In this document: piece by piece, positions 1 to 10,659 of the stretch
Position numbering within the stretch: position 1 is the stretch's first letter
Layout of the letters: each line of letters opens with the position of its first letter
Origin: Anodontia alba
Lineage: Eukaryota; Mollusca; Bivalvia; Lucinida; Lucinidae
NCBI GenBank assembly: GCA_964016985.1
Contig: OZ024828.1
Coordinates: forward strand, 969,501-1,033,500
Length of the DNA stretch: 64,000 bases
Direction: 5' to 3'
The notes under the pieces: generated by a model
The model's input: the letters and a program-made list of their open reading frames with translations, nothing else
Told to the model about the DNA's origin: nothing
Databases searched by the model: none
Translations under genes and position numbers: made by a program

Positions 1-362
1 TGTTTTTAAGCAGTTCACGAGCGATTGTGTCAAAAGCCTTCTTGAAGTCCAGGATAAATGTGACAATCTATCTTCCTTTGTCCATATACCCATCTTTTAT
101 AACCGTGGTCAGCTGAATTTCACAACTGTGCCTTTTCCAATGCATGTTTCCTGTCTGACAACAGTTGGTATTCGTCCATGTGAGCCATGCTATTTGACCA
201 TACAATACGTTCAAGCAATTTACATGACACGCATATCAGAGACACAGGGCGATAACTACAAGCAAGAGCTCTATGCCCTCTCTTTAAGTAGGAACAAATG
301 TTTGCAAGAAGCCATTCTTTGGGGATTTCGCCCGCATCAAGATTGCTGGGACAAATGTGCAA
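1..362 (-). pseudogene. Non-LTR retrotransposon reverse transcriptase fragment (CR1/jockey-like)
   Basis: On the minus strand 120-362 reads as an RT N-terminal region with YRPVSLICVSCKLLERIV, the usual fingers/palm signature of CR1/jockey LINEs. After a frameshift near 120 the reading continues to the left edge through LDFKKAFDT (RT motif A), with an in-frame TAG between. The element runs off the window. It is a decayed LINE piece with no intact ORF. Confidence 0.8.
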
Positions 363-640
363 ATACTGGACTTACTCTCCTTTTAACATCTTTCGGAAAG
401 TCGCTTAATATTTGACACTTTACACAGAAAAAGTAAATTTGCAAACTTTTAGCATGATTTAATGCAAACCATTTGTCATAACTATCTACTAACTATGCAA
501 AAAACTTGTTTTATTATAGTCTTTGGTTTAAAAACTCGAATGTTTTTATTTATTAATATTATTATAGTAAACGTGGCTTCAAAATACATGTATGAAACAT
601 TCGATAGGGAGGTAGTTTGGGTGCAGATTTTCAACAAAAA

Positions 641-1207
641 AGGTAAGAGAAAAGTCCAGGGAGTGCCACAATCACAAACCGCAGCCCTTTTCAGACCCCA
701 AGAGGAAGAGGAAACCGACAAATCTAAACAAGCACAAACCGAAAAAACGTACGAAAAGCACTAAGATTAGCTCTCTCTCTTCCCCAAGCGAGGTAATCGC
801 AATACTAAAAGGACTAAAAAAAAAACAAGAACAAAATGACACACGGAAAGACATACAACAAATCGCCTCGTAGAATAAACCACAAAGCAACAAAGAGTAA
901 GACTAACACCGGGACCACCGCCTTAGAACGGTCGGTAGAGTAAACCACCGGGGGTTTAAAGCACTTTTACAGCTAACTAACTTCACCCTGGGTCCTGATG
1001 CTACTCTTAATACAGAAATACATAAAACTTCGGTTCGCATAAAGGCTCCCAACTCAGTCAATGCATCAAAGCGAAAACATAAAAATCAAATTAATCACTA
1101 TAATAAACAAAGACGAGTACTCATGGCTAAATCTACTGTATGTCAGAGTAAATGAAAACCAATAGTCGAACCACGGCGGGCCAAGCCAAAGACATATCGT
1201 CAAGCCC
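641..1207. mobile_element. Unclassified interspersed repeat inserted in DT-G copy 1
   Basis: This segment breaks the DT-G alignment. Part of it (about 650-910) is repeated in inverted orientation at about 3880-4135, where a GCGATTACCTCGCTTGGGGA segment and flanks match. It contains a short open stretch rich in charged residues but no recognisable domain. It could be a piece of a larger transposon; class unknown. Confidence 0.5.
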
Positions 1208-1318
1208 CAACCAAGTTCCACTTGTTCAAAATGTCTGCATTTTTCACAATACTGTTATGGAACAGCAATAACTTAAAATCGGTAAAGAATAGCAAAACAT
1301 TTTTTGGCCGTAAAATTA

Positions 1319-2659
1319 CGAGGGATGTTCGAAATGAATTGCTTATTGTCCTCTAGCTCGATATCCACGTGGGGCAAGATAAAAACCAATACATACCTGT
1401 ATAGGGCTATTCAATATCTACACAATGGTGTATAAATGTACATGTTAGACTGAGAGTAAGACATAAAATTTGCCATTTGAATACACGCAGTCATTGACCA
1501 CTGCAGTAAAAATGGTTGGTAGAAGCGTCGACAAAAAAGATGAAATACGGGCTTACATCAAAGCTCGCTCAAAACCTGGTTGTTCTTTGAAGAAGCTGAT
1601 GACTGAAATTTCTACTGCTTTTGGACCTTCTTGTGTGTCTTATGACACAGTTCGGCGGTGAAAAAAGAAATTTGAGTCTGGTGTAGAGTCCATCAAAAAT
1701 GCACCGAAATCAGGTAGGCCAAAATCTGCACCTCGTAAAGAAATCGTTTCCAAAATAAAGGAAATCATTGAAGGAGATGCTAGATTTACAGTTCGTGATA
1801 TTGCACGAAAGGTAGGCATATCACTATTAACGGTTCACCTTATTTTGAAGAAGCATTTGAAAGTCAGAAAAGTTTCTGCTAGATGGGTGTCACATCTGTT
1901 GACTGACGAGCAAAAGAGGCAACGGGTTAAAGTGGCCAAAAAGCTGCTTCAAATGTTTCCAAAATATGACAAAAAGCAGTTTGCCAATGTCGTCACAGGT
2001 GATGAAACCTGGGTCCATTATTTTGAGCCCGTCAGAAAGGTTAGCAATAAGATCTGGGCCACTAAACACAGCAAACGCCCAATAATTGCCAAACGTTCTT
2101 TGAGTACAAAGAAGGTTTTGTATGCAATCTTCTTCTCTGGTGAAGGAGTCACAATAAAAGTGCCAGTGAAAAAGGATAAAAGCATCACCGGAAAGTACTA
2201 CAAAGACGTAGTACTGAAGAAACTGAAAAAGTATTATCAGAAACGACGCCCTGCCGCTGGTTTTAAACATGTCCGTCTTCTACATGACAATGCCCCGGCT
2301 CATACCTCCGCAATAGTTACGGCGTTTTTGAAGAAATAAAAAGTAACTGTTTTGCCTCATCCCCCGTATTCCCCAGACCTTGCCCAATGTGATTTCTTTT
2401 TGTTTCCGAAATTGAAAGCATTCCTTGCTGGGCGGAAATACCAGTCCCGACAGGCACTTGGATCTGCCATTCATCAGTACCTTATTACTGTGCCCAAATC
2501 AGTGTACCGTGACGCCTTCAAGAAGTGGATACATCGGCTGAAACTTTGCAATTCTAGCCACGGGGGAATACTTCGAGGGCATGAAATGAGTACTTTTGGG
2601 CTAACTTGAAATTTGAAGTCTCCAGATAGAAATAAGCAATTCATTTCAAACATCCCTCG
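1319..2659 (+). mobile_element. mariner (Tc1/mariner superfamily) transposon
   Basis: 29 bp terminal inverted repeats start CGAGGGATGTTCGAAATGAA (1319-1347) and end at 2631-2659 with one mismatch. The target duplication is TA at 1317-1318 and 2660-2661. Flanks rejoin the DT-G repeat exactly, so this is an insertion into DT-G copy 1. It encodes a transposase broken by two stops. Confidence 0.93.
1512..2609 (+). pseudogene. mariner transposase, two nonsense codons, otherwise in frame
   Basis: The reading frame from ATG 1512 to TGA 2607 is continuous (365 codons) except for TGA at 1659-1661, probably a former Trp codon, and TAA at 2337-2339. Visible in order are an N-terminal paired-type helix-turn-helix region, WVSHLLT (cf. 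mariner WVPHEL), TGDETWVHYF with the first catalytic Asp, LHDNAPAH with the second, and YSPDLAQCDFFLFP with the third. There are 34 residues between the second and third Asp, giving the D,D34D triad. There is no frameshift, which suggests fairly recent inactivation. Confidence 0.93.
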
Positions 2660-2808
2660 TAATTTTGCGTCATATATTTTAAACAACATACAGGAATAGA
2701 AACGACAAGTGGTTTCTGATAAGATATTGTCAATCACACATCATTTTTTCCACTTAGAATAAAACGCCAAATAAAAATCTTCTTTCCGAAGAATATCAAA
2801 AATTCATT

Positions 2809-3185
2809 TGCTATCCTTTTCGACATCACTCGAAAGATTTTCTTTGTTTGGCGTTTAAGTTTAAATGCGAACATTTTGTTCTGGTTGACCATATCAAATC
2901 AGAAACCATTTGTCTTTTCTGTTTCTTTTGTCTTTCTGTTTCTGTGTTTTGTTCTCAAACATTTACTCTAGAATTAAATTTACGACCAAACATTGGTCTG
3001 ACTTATGCAATTTCCATAGTAAAACGATGTCTTTGAATTCTTGTCTAAGATTTTTTATTTTATTTTCCTTTGCTGAATTTGAATTATCGATGTTCACAAT
3101 ATTGTAAAACTTTCAGAAAAAAAAAAAAAAAAAAAAAAAATGAGTTGAAAATCTGCCTCCAACTTACCTACCCTATCGATGTTTT
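2809..3185 (-). mobile_element. DT-G TIR element, copy 2, inverted and truncated
   Basis: It begins with CCTTTTCGACATCACTCGAAAG, close to the reverse complement of the DT-G right end, and continues as the DT-G interior in reverse order. A 23-base A run sits near 3119-3140. It lies head to head with copy 1 and breaks off after about 375 bases. Confidence 0.6.
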
Positions 3186-3278
3186 GATATTTTGCTGCCA
3201 TTTTTGCTGCCAAAATGTTTGACTTTTTAAAACCAATGACTAGAACCCTTGACTTGTTCTTCACCATAAATCCCACCT

Positions 3279-3535
3279 GTGGATGAGGTTGGTTGCCGGC
3301 CTGGCCTTAGTGACTACGATATGGTCTATGCGAAGAACACTCTCAAGTCCACCACCCAAAAACAGAAGCCCCGAAGGGTTTTTCTATTCAACAAAGCTGA
3401 CTGGCCAAAATTTAAAATTCTAATGAAAGACTACCAAATGAAATTTCTTGATAGCCACCAAGGTAAATCTGTAGATGATCTCTGGTCTGTCTTTACCTCG
3501 ACCATTGATTCCCTTGCCACACAGTGTGCCCGGCA
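3279..3535 (+). pseudogene. Non-LTR retrotransposon ORF2 fragment (endonuclease-RT linker)
   Basis: An open stretch reads GLSDYDMVYAKNT, then KPRRVFLFNKADWPKF, which resembles the SDHD endonuclease end and the linker before RT in CR1/jockey LINEs. It stops at the palindromic MITE cluster. The final 45 bases (3489-3533) recur inverted at 3668-3712 beyond the MITE. Confidence 0.65.
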
Positions 3536-3862
3536 GGCACATGACGTAAATATAACGTCGCCTCAACGTCGATGCAACGTCATGTGCATCGACGTTGAGG
3601 CGACGTTATATTTACGTCATGGTTGCATCGACGTTGAAGCGACGTTATATTTACGTCATGTGCCTACCGGGTACACTGTGTGGCAAGGGAATCAATGGTC
3701 GAGGTAAAGACAGACGTCATGACGTAAATATAACGTCGCCTCAACGTCGATGCAACGTCATGACGTTATGTAAATATAACGTCGCCTCAACATCGATGCA
3801 ACGTCATGACGTTGCATCGACGTTGAGGCGACGTTATATTTACGTCATGTGCCCGCTGGGTA
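3536..3862. repeat. Cluster of palindromic CGTC-rich MITEs with snap-back flank duplication
   Basis: Three head-to-head palindromes carry arms with GTAAATATAACGTCGCCTC and its complement, and tips resembling GGGCACATGACGT. Between the first and second lies an inverted copy (3668-3712) of the LINE flank at 3489-3533. Related single palindromes are at 8478-8591 and, more distantly, 24428-24516. Confidence 0.75.
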
Positions 3863-3879
3863 TATATCTCCTCTGAGCG

Positions 3880-4135
3880 TTCTGCTGTTACTCTTTGTTG
3901 CTTTGTGATTTATTCTACGAGGCGATTTGTTTTAAGTTTTACCTGATGTTATTTTGTTTTTGTGTTTTTCAGTCATTCGAGCATTGCGATTACCTCGCTT
4001 GGGGAAGAGAGAGAGCTAATCTAGTGCTTTTTGTACGTTTGTTCAATTTGCGCTTGATTGGTTTTGTGTGTTTTCTCTTCTTCTTGGTGTCTGGGAAGGG
4101 CTGCGGCTTGTGATTGTGGCACTTCCTGGACTTTT
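3880..4135 (-). repeat. Inverted partial copy of the 641-1207 interspersed repeat
   Basis: This is the reverse-complement match to about 650-910, covering the CTACGAGGCGATTTGTT block, the CTCGCTTGGGGAAGAGAGAG block and the GGGCTGCGG block. Two copies within 3.5 kb establish this as a repeat family. No protein domain was recognised. Confidence 0.6.
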
Positions 4136-4510
4136 GTCTTTCCTTTTTTTGTTCCGCAAATTCCAAAAATCTGGACCAGACATGTCGAGACAATTTTTTG
4201 TCACTAAGGAAAAACATTAAACACAAAATAAAAGTTTCCTATCACAACTATCTCGAAGGTTCTCTTGGGTTTAATGACGAAAGCTCTGTGACAACACAAA
4301 GCTATTTTCCTTTCTGAAAAGTTGTAAGCAAGACCAGCCAGGCACGCCTCCTCTTCAACAGGGATCTAAACTAGTTACTGACGCCAGTGAGAGAGAGCAG
4401 CCATTTCATTCGGTATTCCCCACCAAGAAACCACTTTCCCTATCCCATCTTTTCACATATGCGGACAGTGATATAGGTCCTGATGCAGCACCAGCTTGAG
4501 TGCTAAATAA

Positions 4511-4742
4511 CATCATGAAACATACCTATATAATTTTGACCCCCTTAAACCTCACTTTCATATAGTAAGACTGGGGTTTACAGGGGTATATATTATTTTT
4601 TCTTATTTCTGGTCAAAAACATAGATTATGGGTACTCGTCATGTTTTGCGCAGAAATATGAAATATCAGAATTTTTATCTGAAAACTTTCAGACTTTTGT
4701 GGTGAAATTTTCAATATATTTGAATAGGCGTGTTTACGTAAG
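4511..4742. repeat. FB-A foldback MITE, central hairpin partly deleted
   Basis: One end starts CATCATGAAACATACC and the other ends in TGTTTACGTA, a decayed form of the FB-A tips CAT(C/T)ACGAAAACA. The body has the CCCCTTAAACCTCACTTT and GGGGTTTACAGGGGTATA blocks. One arm of the core-I hairpin is missing. Confidence 0.75.
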
Positions 4743-5732
4743 GATACCCTACCCAAGTAATGGAGGCCTTTAGTATATATCTCTCAGTGGATACTGTAAC
4801 CTCTGCGAAACTTGAAACCTGGAAAGGCGGCTGGATCTGACCGACTTAAAGTGCCTTTTATTGAAAGAACTGATATAGGAAATTGCACCATTCATCCAGG
4901 TAATATTTGAGTGATCAATTAAAACAGGTAAGCTCCCGCCTGATCGGTGCAAGGCCCAAGAAATCCCAGTCTTCAAGAAAGAAGTAAGTCGTCCGCCTCC
5001 AACTACAGACCTATTTCCCTGACTTGCATTCTTTGTAAGGCGCTCGGGCATATGCTGGCTTCACACTTGGTTAAGCACCTTGATAAGCATGGCCTTTTGT
5101 ATGACCTACAACATGGTTTTAGGGAAAAAAGGCCTCGCGAGACACAGCTTACCATGTTGGTCGAGACCCTGCAAGGAATGTGAGTGCAGGCAAGCAAACT
5201 GATTTGATACTGCTGGAGGTTTCAAAAACCTTTGATATAGTCAATCACTTCAAACTTTTTTGGAAGCTCCACCAGTAAGGAATCAGAGGAACCGCACTAT
5301 CTTGGATCCGTGCCTTCCTTTGGAACAGGTCACAGACGGTGGTTTTTGAAGCGAGGAATCCGGTTCAGCCCACGTAGCCTCTTGGATATCCCAGGGTTCG
5401 GTGTTAAGACCAACCCTGTTCCTTGTTTACATCAATGACCTGCCCTCTGAGCTGTCATCACAGGCACGTCTCTTTGCAGATGACACGGCCGTGTAACTGA
5501 CAGTATTAAAAGGTGTTTCAAACAGATCGTGACAGACTATCTATGTGGCAGGTGGGACACGGAGTTCGGCCCCTAAAAGTACAGGGTGGTACGGGACAAC
5601 AGCCAGGGACATAAACACAGTGTACATCTTACATGGCCAGGTCCTGGAGCTTATCATCAGTGCAAAGTACTTGGGGGTTGATATCTAAAATGGCATATCG
5701 TGGAACACCAACATAGACCTATAACTGCAACC

Positions 5733-5990
5733 CATTACGAAAACACGCCTATTCAAATATATTGAAAATTTTACAACCAAAAAAGGAAAATTTTCAGATA
5801 AAAAAATCTGATATTTTTCATATTTCTGCTCAAAACAAAGATTGTGGGTACTCGTTCTAACGAGTACCCACAATCTATGTTTTAGAGCAGAAATAAGAAA
5901 AAAAATATGCATACCCCTGTAAACCCCAGTTTTAATATATAAATGTGGGGTTTAAGGGGGTCAAAATTATATAGGTATGTTTTCGTGATG
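5733..5990. repeat. FB-A foldback MITE inserted in a LINE
   Basis: It starts CATTACGAAAACACGCC and ends GTATGTTTTCGTGATG. The core-I hairpin arms carry GTGGGTACTCGTT, with a shortened tip. It splits the CR1-like LINE, so it is younger than that copy. Confidence 0.85.
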
Positions 5991-6643
5991 CGCTAACCGG
6001 ACTCTATGCTTTATCAAATGAACCATTTAAACTAAAAACCCAAAGGTACATGAGACTGCCTATAACACATTGGTCCGCCCCCAGCTGGAGTACGACGCCC
6101 CCGTTTGGAACCTCTACACTAAACAGATAATACTCCAGCTGGAAAGAGTTCAGCGTAGAGCAGCATGCTGGACCACCAGCAATTATGACTATAGGTCAGG
6201 CGTGATTGCCATGGTGGATAGCTTTGGGTAGAACGCCCCAGAGCGTCTCTGCCTCGTTTACAAAATTGTCTACGGTTTGGTTGCAGTGACTCTACCTGAT
6301 TATATACAACCAGTTTTCATTAACTTAAATCACTGTCACTCCATGGCTTTCTGTCAACTGCAAACATCCACTGACTGTTACAAAATACTCATTTTCCCAC
6401 TGGCTATTGTCCGTTGGAACGCCCTACCTGAGACTGCTGTATGCTTACCAGACTTAGAATCTTTCAAGATCGCAGCCAATGGGCTACAGCACTCCAAGCC
6501 TTGACCCAATAGCTGTTGTTTTAGCCTGATTTTGACTTATCTTCATCTGTCATAACCTATCATCTTTCATGCTTAGACTTTCTTTTTATTCATTTCGGTT
6601 CGACAGCGCACCTGCCTGGAATGTCCTCACCGGCGTGAGGCAG

Positions 6644-6663
6644 GATAGATAGATAGATAGATT

Positions 6664-6736
<73 letters not shown>
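6644..6736. repeat. (GATA)n microsatellite, LINE 3' tail
   Basis: About 23 GATA units with one GATT interruption directly follow the LINE 3' end. This fits the short tandem tails of CR1/jockey-type elements. Confidence 0.95.
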
Positions 6737-6737
<1 letters not shown>

Positions 6738-6802
6738 ATAAAACTTTTTTGTACAAAAGCAGTTACGACAAATGGTTTTGCATTGAATGGCAGAACTTTA
6801 CA

Positions 6803-6972
6803 AATAGATCAGCTCTAGCAGTGATTTGTTGAGTAATAAATCATTGTTTGGAGGTCAGTTGTAAAGTAGATTAAATCACGAGCGCGGAACGCGAGTGATT
6901 TATCTTCTTACAACTGACCGACAAACTGTGATTTATTACTCAACAAATCACGCTTAAGAGCTGATCTATTTC
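6803..6972. repeat. Long palindromic foldback element
   Basis: AGATCAGCTCT and GTGATTTGTTGAGTAATAAATC on the left pair with GATTTATTACTCAACAAATCAC and AGAGCTGATCT on the right. The centre is AATCACGAGCGCGGAACGCGAGTGATT. A related end fragment is at about 36510-36560. Confidence 0.75.
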
Positions 6973-6974
6973 GA

Positions 6975-7390
6975 TTCTAACACATAGAAAACGACAAAAA
7001 CAGATTCTTACAACTTTCCGTCATCGAATAAAGACATTCCGCGAACAGTTTTGACTGTAACGCTGACGTTTACGTGCATTTCTTACTGGTAGCAACACTT
7101 AAAAAGTTCTATCGGAGACATAATGATCTGGTCAATTCCTACAATGTGGCTGTTTCCAGAATTGTTTATGATGTTTTTGCCAATGCCAAGCCATAAGTAG
7201 ACTTCCAAAATCCCGGACATACGCTTCTACCTACATTTCCTTCGTTCAGGCCTGTGGGCATGATGGGCGAAGCTTGCTTACCAAGTAATGCTTACTATCC
7301 GCGGACGCCTGATTACACCCTTTATTCTAGGGTCCATGTCTGTTGGTCTGAACATTCTGATTCGTCATTTGTTTATGGATTTATGAGATT
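6975..7390. other. Stretch with no recognised feature
   Basis: I see no long open frame, clear splice-bounded exon, palindrome or repeat match here. Base composition is less AT-rich than the neighbours. Confidence 0.4.
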
Positions 7391-7394
7391 GATT

Positions 7395-7570
7395 TATGGC
7401 TTGGGTACCATGACCACAACTACTTGTTGATGGGAGAAAAACGACGTTAACCGTCTAACGTCGTGGAAACGAAAACTGACGTCAGCAAAGTGTCAAAATG
7501 ACGTCGGAACGGCGCCAGATAGCGTCGCGCGCTTCCACTCAGTGATTTATTGTTGAATAAATCACTGAGT
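7395..7570. repeat. Interspersed repeat, copy 1 (pairs with 8583-8745)
   Basis: The blocks CATGACCACAACTACTTGTT, GACGTCAGCAAAGTGTCAAA and GCGCCAGATAGCGTCGCGCG recur in the same order 1.2 kb downstream. This copy ends in an AGTGATTTATTGTTGAATAAATCACT palindrome (given as two arms: AGTGATTTATT and its complement). Confidence 0.75.
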
Positions 7571-7966
7571 TTAAAGACACATGTTCTCTGCTTCTTAGCT
7601 GGGGTGGTCCAGCATGATTCCACGCAATATACAGCCCTGATAGTGGTAGCTCACATCAAAAGCGGGTCTTATCTAAGTGATTATGAGAGGATTAGCACTG
7701 TCTGAAATCTGTTTAGGTGGGGCCAGATTGGGGAGGGTGTGTGGGTGGGGGGGATGGGGTGGGGGGAAGTGGGGAATGAATATAATCTAAGTGTTCATTG
7801 TTTTACCTGAAGTATAAGAATATTTTGATTTAATTATAAATTTTATTGATTATTTTTTTATAAGAAAAATGTAAATTCAATTATGGATTTTTTTTTTTTT
7901 TTAACTTTTATGTATTCTTATTGACTAATACAGTGAAAAGATGAATTCTTAGTTTTCAGAGTTGTC

Positions 7967-8013
<47 letters not shown>

Positions 8014-8470
8014 GTGGCAGATTTGTTTATCTTTTTCTTTATTTACTTTGGTTTATGTATTAGGTAAAAAATGAACACTTTAAAAGATCAAATTATTATC
8101 AGACTGGTCATAAAACAAAACATTTTGAGGTTAATTTGCAGCTATACAATGTTTTGTTTTCTAAATCTATGTTCTCCTTTATGACTGAACAACAAAGAAA
8201 AGCCAGAAATTGTTTTATTTACCCAATCTATTATCGCAAGTTTTAAATTAAGAACAACTTGAAAATAATATGTACATCTCAGATACCTAATAAATTTTAT
8301 CACTTTTTCGTGAAAATTCATGTTTCAAAATGGTTTTAAAGAAGCTAATTTCACTAAATAATGAAAGAAAGTTTATTTCTAAAAGTTCTTGCACACTTAT
8401 GATGGATTGTGTGTAATAGTGGATTAAATGTTTAATTTCTGATTAAAAAATAATAATAATAAATAAATAG
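7571..8470. other. AT-rich stretch with homopolymers
   Basis: No gene was seen. It holds a G-rich patch near 7730-7770, a T run near 7890, an A run of about 31 at 7970-8000 followed by (TA)n, and diverged AT-rich sequence. It could be decayed transposon DNA. Confidence 0.5.
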
Positions 8471-8477
8471 ATAAATA

Positions 8478-8591
8478 CCACCCAGCGGGCACATGACGTT
8501 TATACAACGTCGGCTCAACATCAATGCAACGTCATGACGTTGCATCGACGTTGAGGCGACGTTGTATTAACGTCATGTGTCTGCTGGGCAT
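8478..8591. repeat. Palindromic CGTC-rich MITE
   Basis: The tips are CCCAGCGGGCACATGACGT and its near complement ending GTCATGTGTCTGCTGGGC. The arms contain CAACGTCGGCTCAACAT versus ACGTTGAGGCGACGTTG. This is the same family as the 3536-3862 cluster. Confidence 0.85.
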
Positions 8592-8745
8592 GACCACAAC
8601 TACTTGTTGACGGGAGAAAAACGACGTTGCACCGTCTAAAGTCATGGAAACGAAGACTGACCGCCAGCAAAGTGTCAAATGACGTCGGGACAGCGCCAGA
8701 TAGCGTCGCGCGCTTCCACTCAGCGATTTATTGTTGAATTGTCTA
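8583..8745. repeat. Interspersed repeat, copy 2 (pairs with 7395-7570)
   Basis: Same order of blocks as copy 1 with substitutions, beginning at GCATGACCACAACTACTTGTT and ending at CAGCGATTTATTGTTGAATTG. It begins exactly at the MITE edge, so one inserted into or next to the other. Confidence 0.75.
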
Positions 8746-8767
8746 TACAGGAGAGGAGTGTTAGAAT

Positions 8768-8840
8768 TCCGTGTAAAGCGCCAAGCCAAAAAACGACGAC
8801 TTTCCGAAAGATGTCAATAGGAGAGTTCCTTTAGAACCTT
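8768..8840. repeat. DT-G right-end fragment
   Basis: GTAAAGCGCCAAGCC followed by GACTTTCCGAAAGATGTC matches the terminal region of the DT-G family. Only the last 60-70 bases are recognisable. Confidence 0.5.
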
Positions 8841-8844
8841 CACC

Positions 8845-9255
8845 TTTAGTCTGCAACAGTAGCCATACGGACGAACGAAGAGACGGACGAAATGACGAAA
8901 ACGTTGTGTCTTAAATATTGCCCAGCGTTTACTTATAATCTTACAATGTTTCAGTTTCCAGTAGGCAGTTGCAGGTATATAATTTTACGATATGACAAGA
9001 GTTACCTAACCTATCATCAGCTATCAGTTGGGCGGAATTGTGTAGCCCACATAAAACACCTCACAACAACCAACCTGTACCAGGTAAAATAGATGTTGTA
9101 GTCAGCATGTTTGCTGTAACGTGTAAGAGAGCATTAATTGGTTGACTGATAAATGTTTTACTTCACTAACAAAAAATGTCACTGTGTTTTGTTGTTGTTG
9201 TTGTCGTGGGATCCAGCCTGGTAAAGGTTCAACAGCTGTCGCTGACGTTTGGGCA
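8845..9255. other. Stretch with no recognised feature
   Basis: Only short chance open frames are present, and a (TTG)n patch near 9189-9203. No repeat match within the window was found. Confidence 0.4.
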
Positions 9256-9259
9256 TATA

Positions 9260-9835
9260 CAGTCGAGTCCGGTAACATTGCGCGGCCGCTAACATTGCGC
9301 ACCCGGCATCCACAGCCTCTCCAACAGCATCACTAAAAATCAGTTTCATTGTTCTCAACACATGGGCATAACGTTTATTTGTCTTAAAGGAAATAACCAT
9401 GCACATGCTGATTTGTCAGTTTCGCGGAATTTTCCCGTTTAATGCAATATAGAAAAACCCGAAGATTTCCGAATTCAGTAGTGAGTTTACCCCAGCCTAT
9501 GGTGTAAATTCTTTTGACCAAAACTTACTGTGTCAAACAATGATTGCAGAGAGCCAAATTCAACAGCGTTTAGTATCTAATCTCGTGCTTTATTACATGA
9601 AAACCCTTATCGTGTGCAATGTTGGGCGACCAAAATAAAAGTCCAGTTCCAAGGGGGTATCTGTATTTAATATTGTCGTGAATAAGATCATTCTCAAAGG
9701 CATTTTATCATCAGAATTAATTTTCAAAGATGTGTTGGAGCATGTTTGATTGTGCTTTTTGTGTGATGACATGGACAAAGTAATGAACGACCACCAATTA
9801 AAGCTTAATGTGCGCAATGTTACCGGACTGCACCG
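9260..9835. mobile_element. DT-M: 576 bp TIR element with TA target duplication
   Basis: The left end CAGTCGAGTCCGGTAACATT and the complement of the right end share AGTCCGGTAACATTGCGC. TA flanks both sides (9258-9259, 9836-9837). The 11-mer TAACATTGCGC is directly repeated at the left end, possibly as a binding site. No transposase ORF is present. TA plus CAGT-like ends fit a pogo/Tigger-type MITE, but that class is inferred. Confidence 0.75.
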
Positions 9836-9839
9836 TAAT

Positions 9840-10378
9840 TATATTACAAAATAAGAGTTTATAGCGTATACTGTCAATAACACTCAAAATTAAAAGATAA
9901 CTGCAGACAGCAACGAACATTTTGGGTGCAATGGGATACCGAATTTAAGTGAAAAAGTCACATACATGCCATACCACACACTGTGAGACAAAATCTCGCA
10001 GAATTTTGGCCCTTCTGGACCCCATTTCCCATAAGATTATCAACTCTCACAGGATTTTCATATCATTTAATAAGCTACTTTTTGAACAACTAGAAATAGA
10101 TCACACATTAGCATGGCTATCCCAAGCTTAATTTATTAAAATAATGGCTTTTAACTTATGTGAGCTTGAAAGTGATTTTCAGAAAAATCACTGAATTTCA
10201 TCAAATCTCCCTAAATATTTGCAAAATCTCACAGATTTCTGCCAACAGCTAATGGCATGTATGAAGTCAGAGGAGGAGGGGTGCCACTGCGAGGATTTTA
10301 GTTCAGTATTTCTCTTTTCGAATCATTTGCCAAAGAAACTACAAAATGAAAATACATGCTCTACATGCAAAAAATAAT
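9840..10378. other. Stretch with no recognised feature
   Basis: AT-rich, with no open frame above 60 codons and no clear palindrome. Repeated short phrases such as AAAATCTCRCAGAATTT near 9990 and 10225 suggest a decayed local duplication. Confidence 0.35.
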
Positions 10379-10380
10379 GA

Positions 10381-10655
10381 CATTACGAAAACACGCCTAT
10401 TCAAATATACTGAAAATTTTACCACCAAAAAATGAAAATTTTCAGAAAAAATTCTGATATTTTTAATAATTTTGCTCAAAACATAGATTGTGGGTACTCG
10501 TTAGAACCGCCTCGGTGAGGCGGTTCTAACCAGTACCCACAATCTATGTTTTTGAACAGAAATAAAAAATAATGTATACCCCTTTCAACCCCAGTTTTAA
10601 TACATAAAAGTGGGGTTTAAGGGGGTCAAAATTATATAGGCATGTTCTCGTGATG
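10381..10655. repeat. FB-A foldback MITE
   Basis: It starts CATTACGAAAACACGCC and ends CATGTTCTCGTGATG. The core-I hairpin arms are GTGGGTACTCGTTAGAACC and its complement, with tip GCCTCGGTGAGGC. Both the TIRs and the centre are well preserved. Confidence 0.9.
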
Positions 10656-10659
10656 AAGG

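Larger units (their letters stand above)
371..2798 (+). mobile_element. DT-G TIR DNA element, copy 1, split by two nested insertions
   Basis: The sequence matches the uninterrupted copy at 48386-48950 in order: the left end with the AACATCTTTCGGAAAGTCG subterminal region, a middle near 600-640, then 1208-1316, then 2662-2798. The gaps hold an unrelated interspersed element (about 641-1207) and a mariner (1319-2659). The right end near 2770-2798 is eroded. No transposase is visible in any copy, so the family looks non-autonomous. Confidence 0.65.
4945..6736 (+). mobile_element. CR1/jockey-like LINE fragment ending in (GATA)n
   Basis: The pieces are in LINE order: YRPISLTCILCKALGHM, HGLLYDLQHGFREK, the palm motif LFADDTAV near 5470-5495, the C-terminal region with LEYDAPVWNLYTKQ and VQRRAACW near 6090-6170, and a last open stretch to a stop at 6502. 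It then ends in a GATA microsatellite. Frameshifts and stops are frequent. An FB-A MITE (5733-5990) is inserted between the RT and C-terminal parts. Confidence 0.85.

Noticed and set aside
1890..2270. 126-codon minus-strand open frame
   Set aside because: Antisense shadow of the mariner transposase.
6644..6736. GATA array as a regulatory element
   Set aside because: It directly follows a LINE 3' end and is best explained as its tail.
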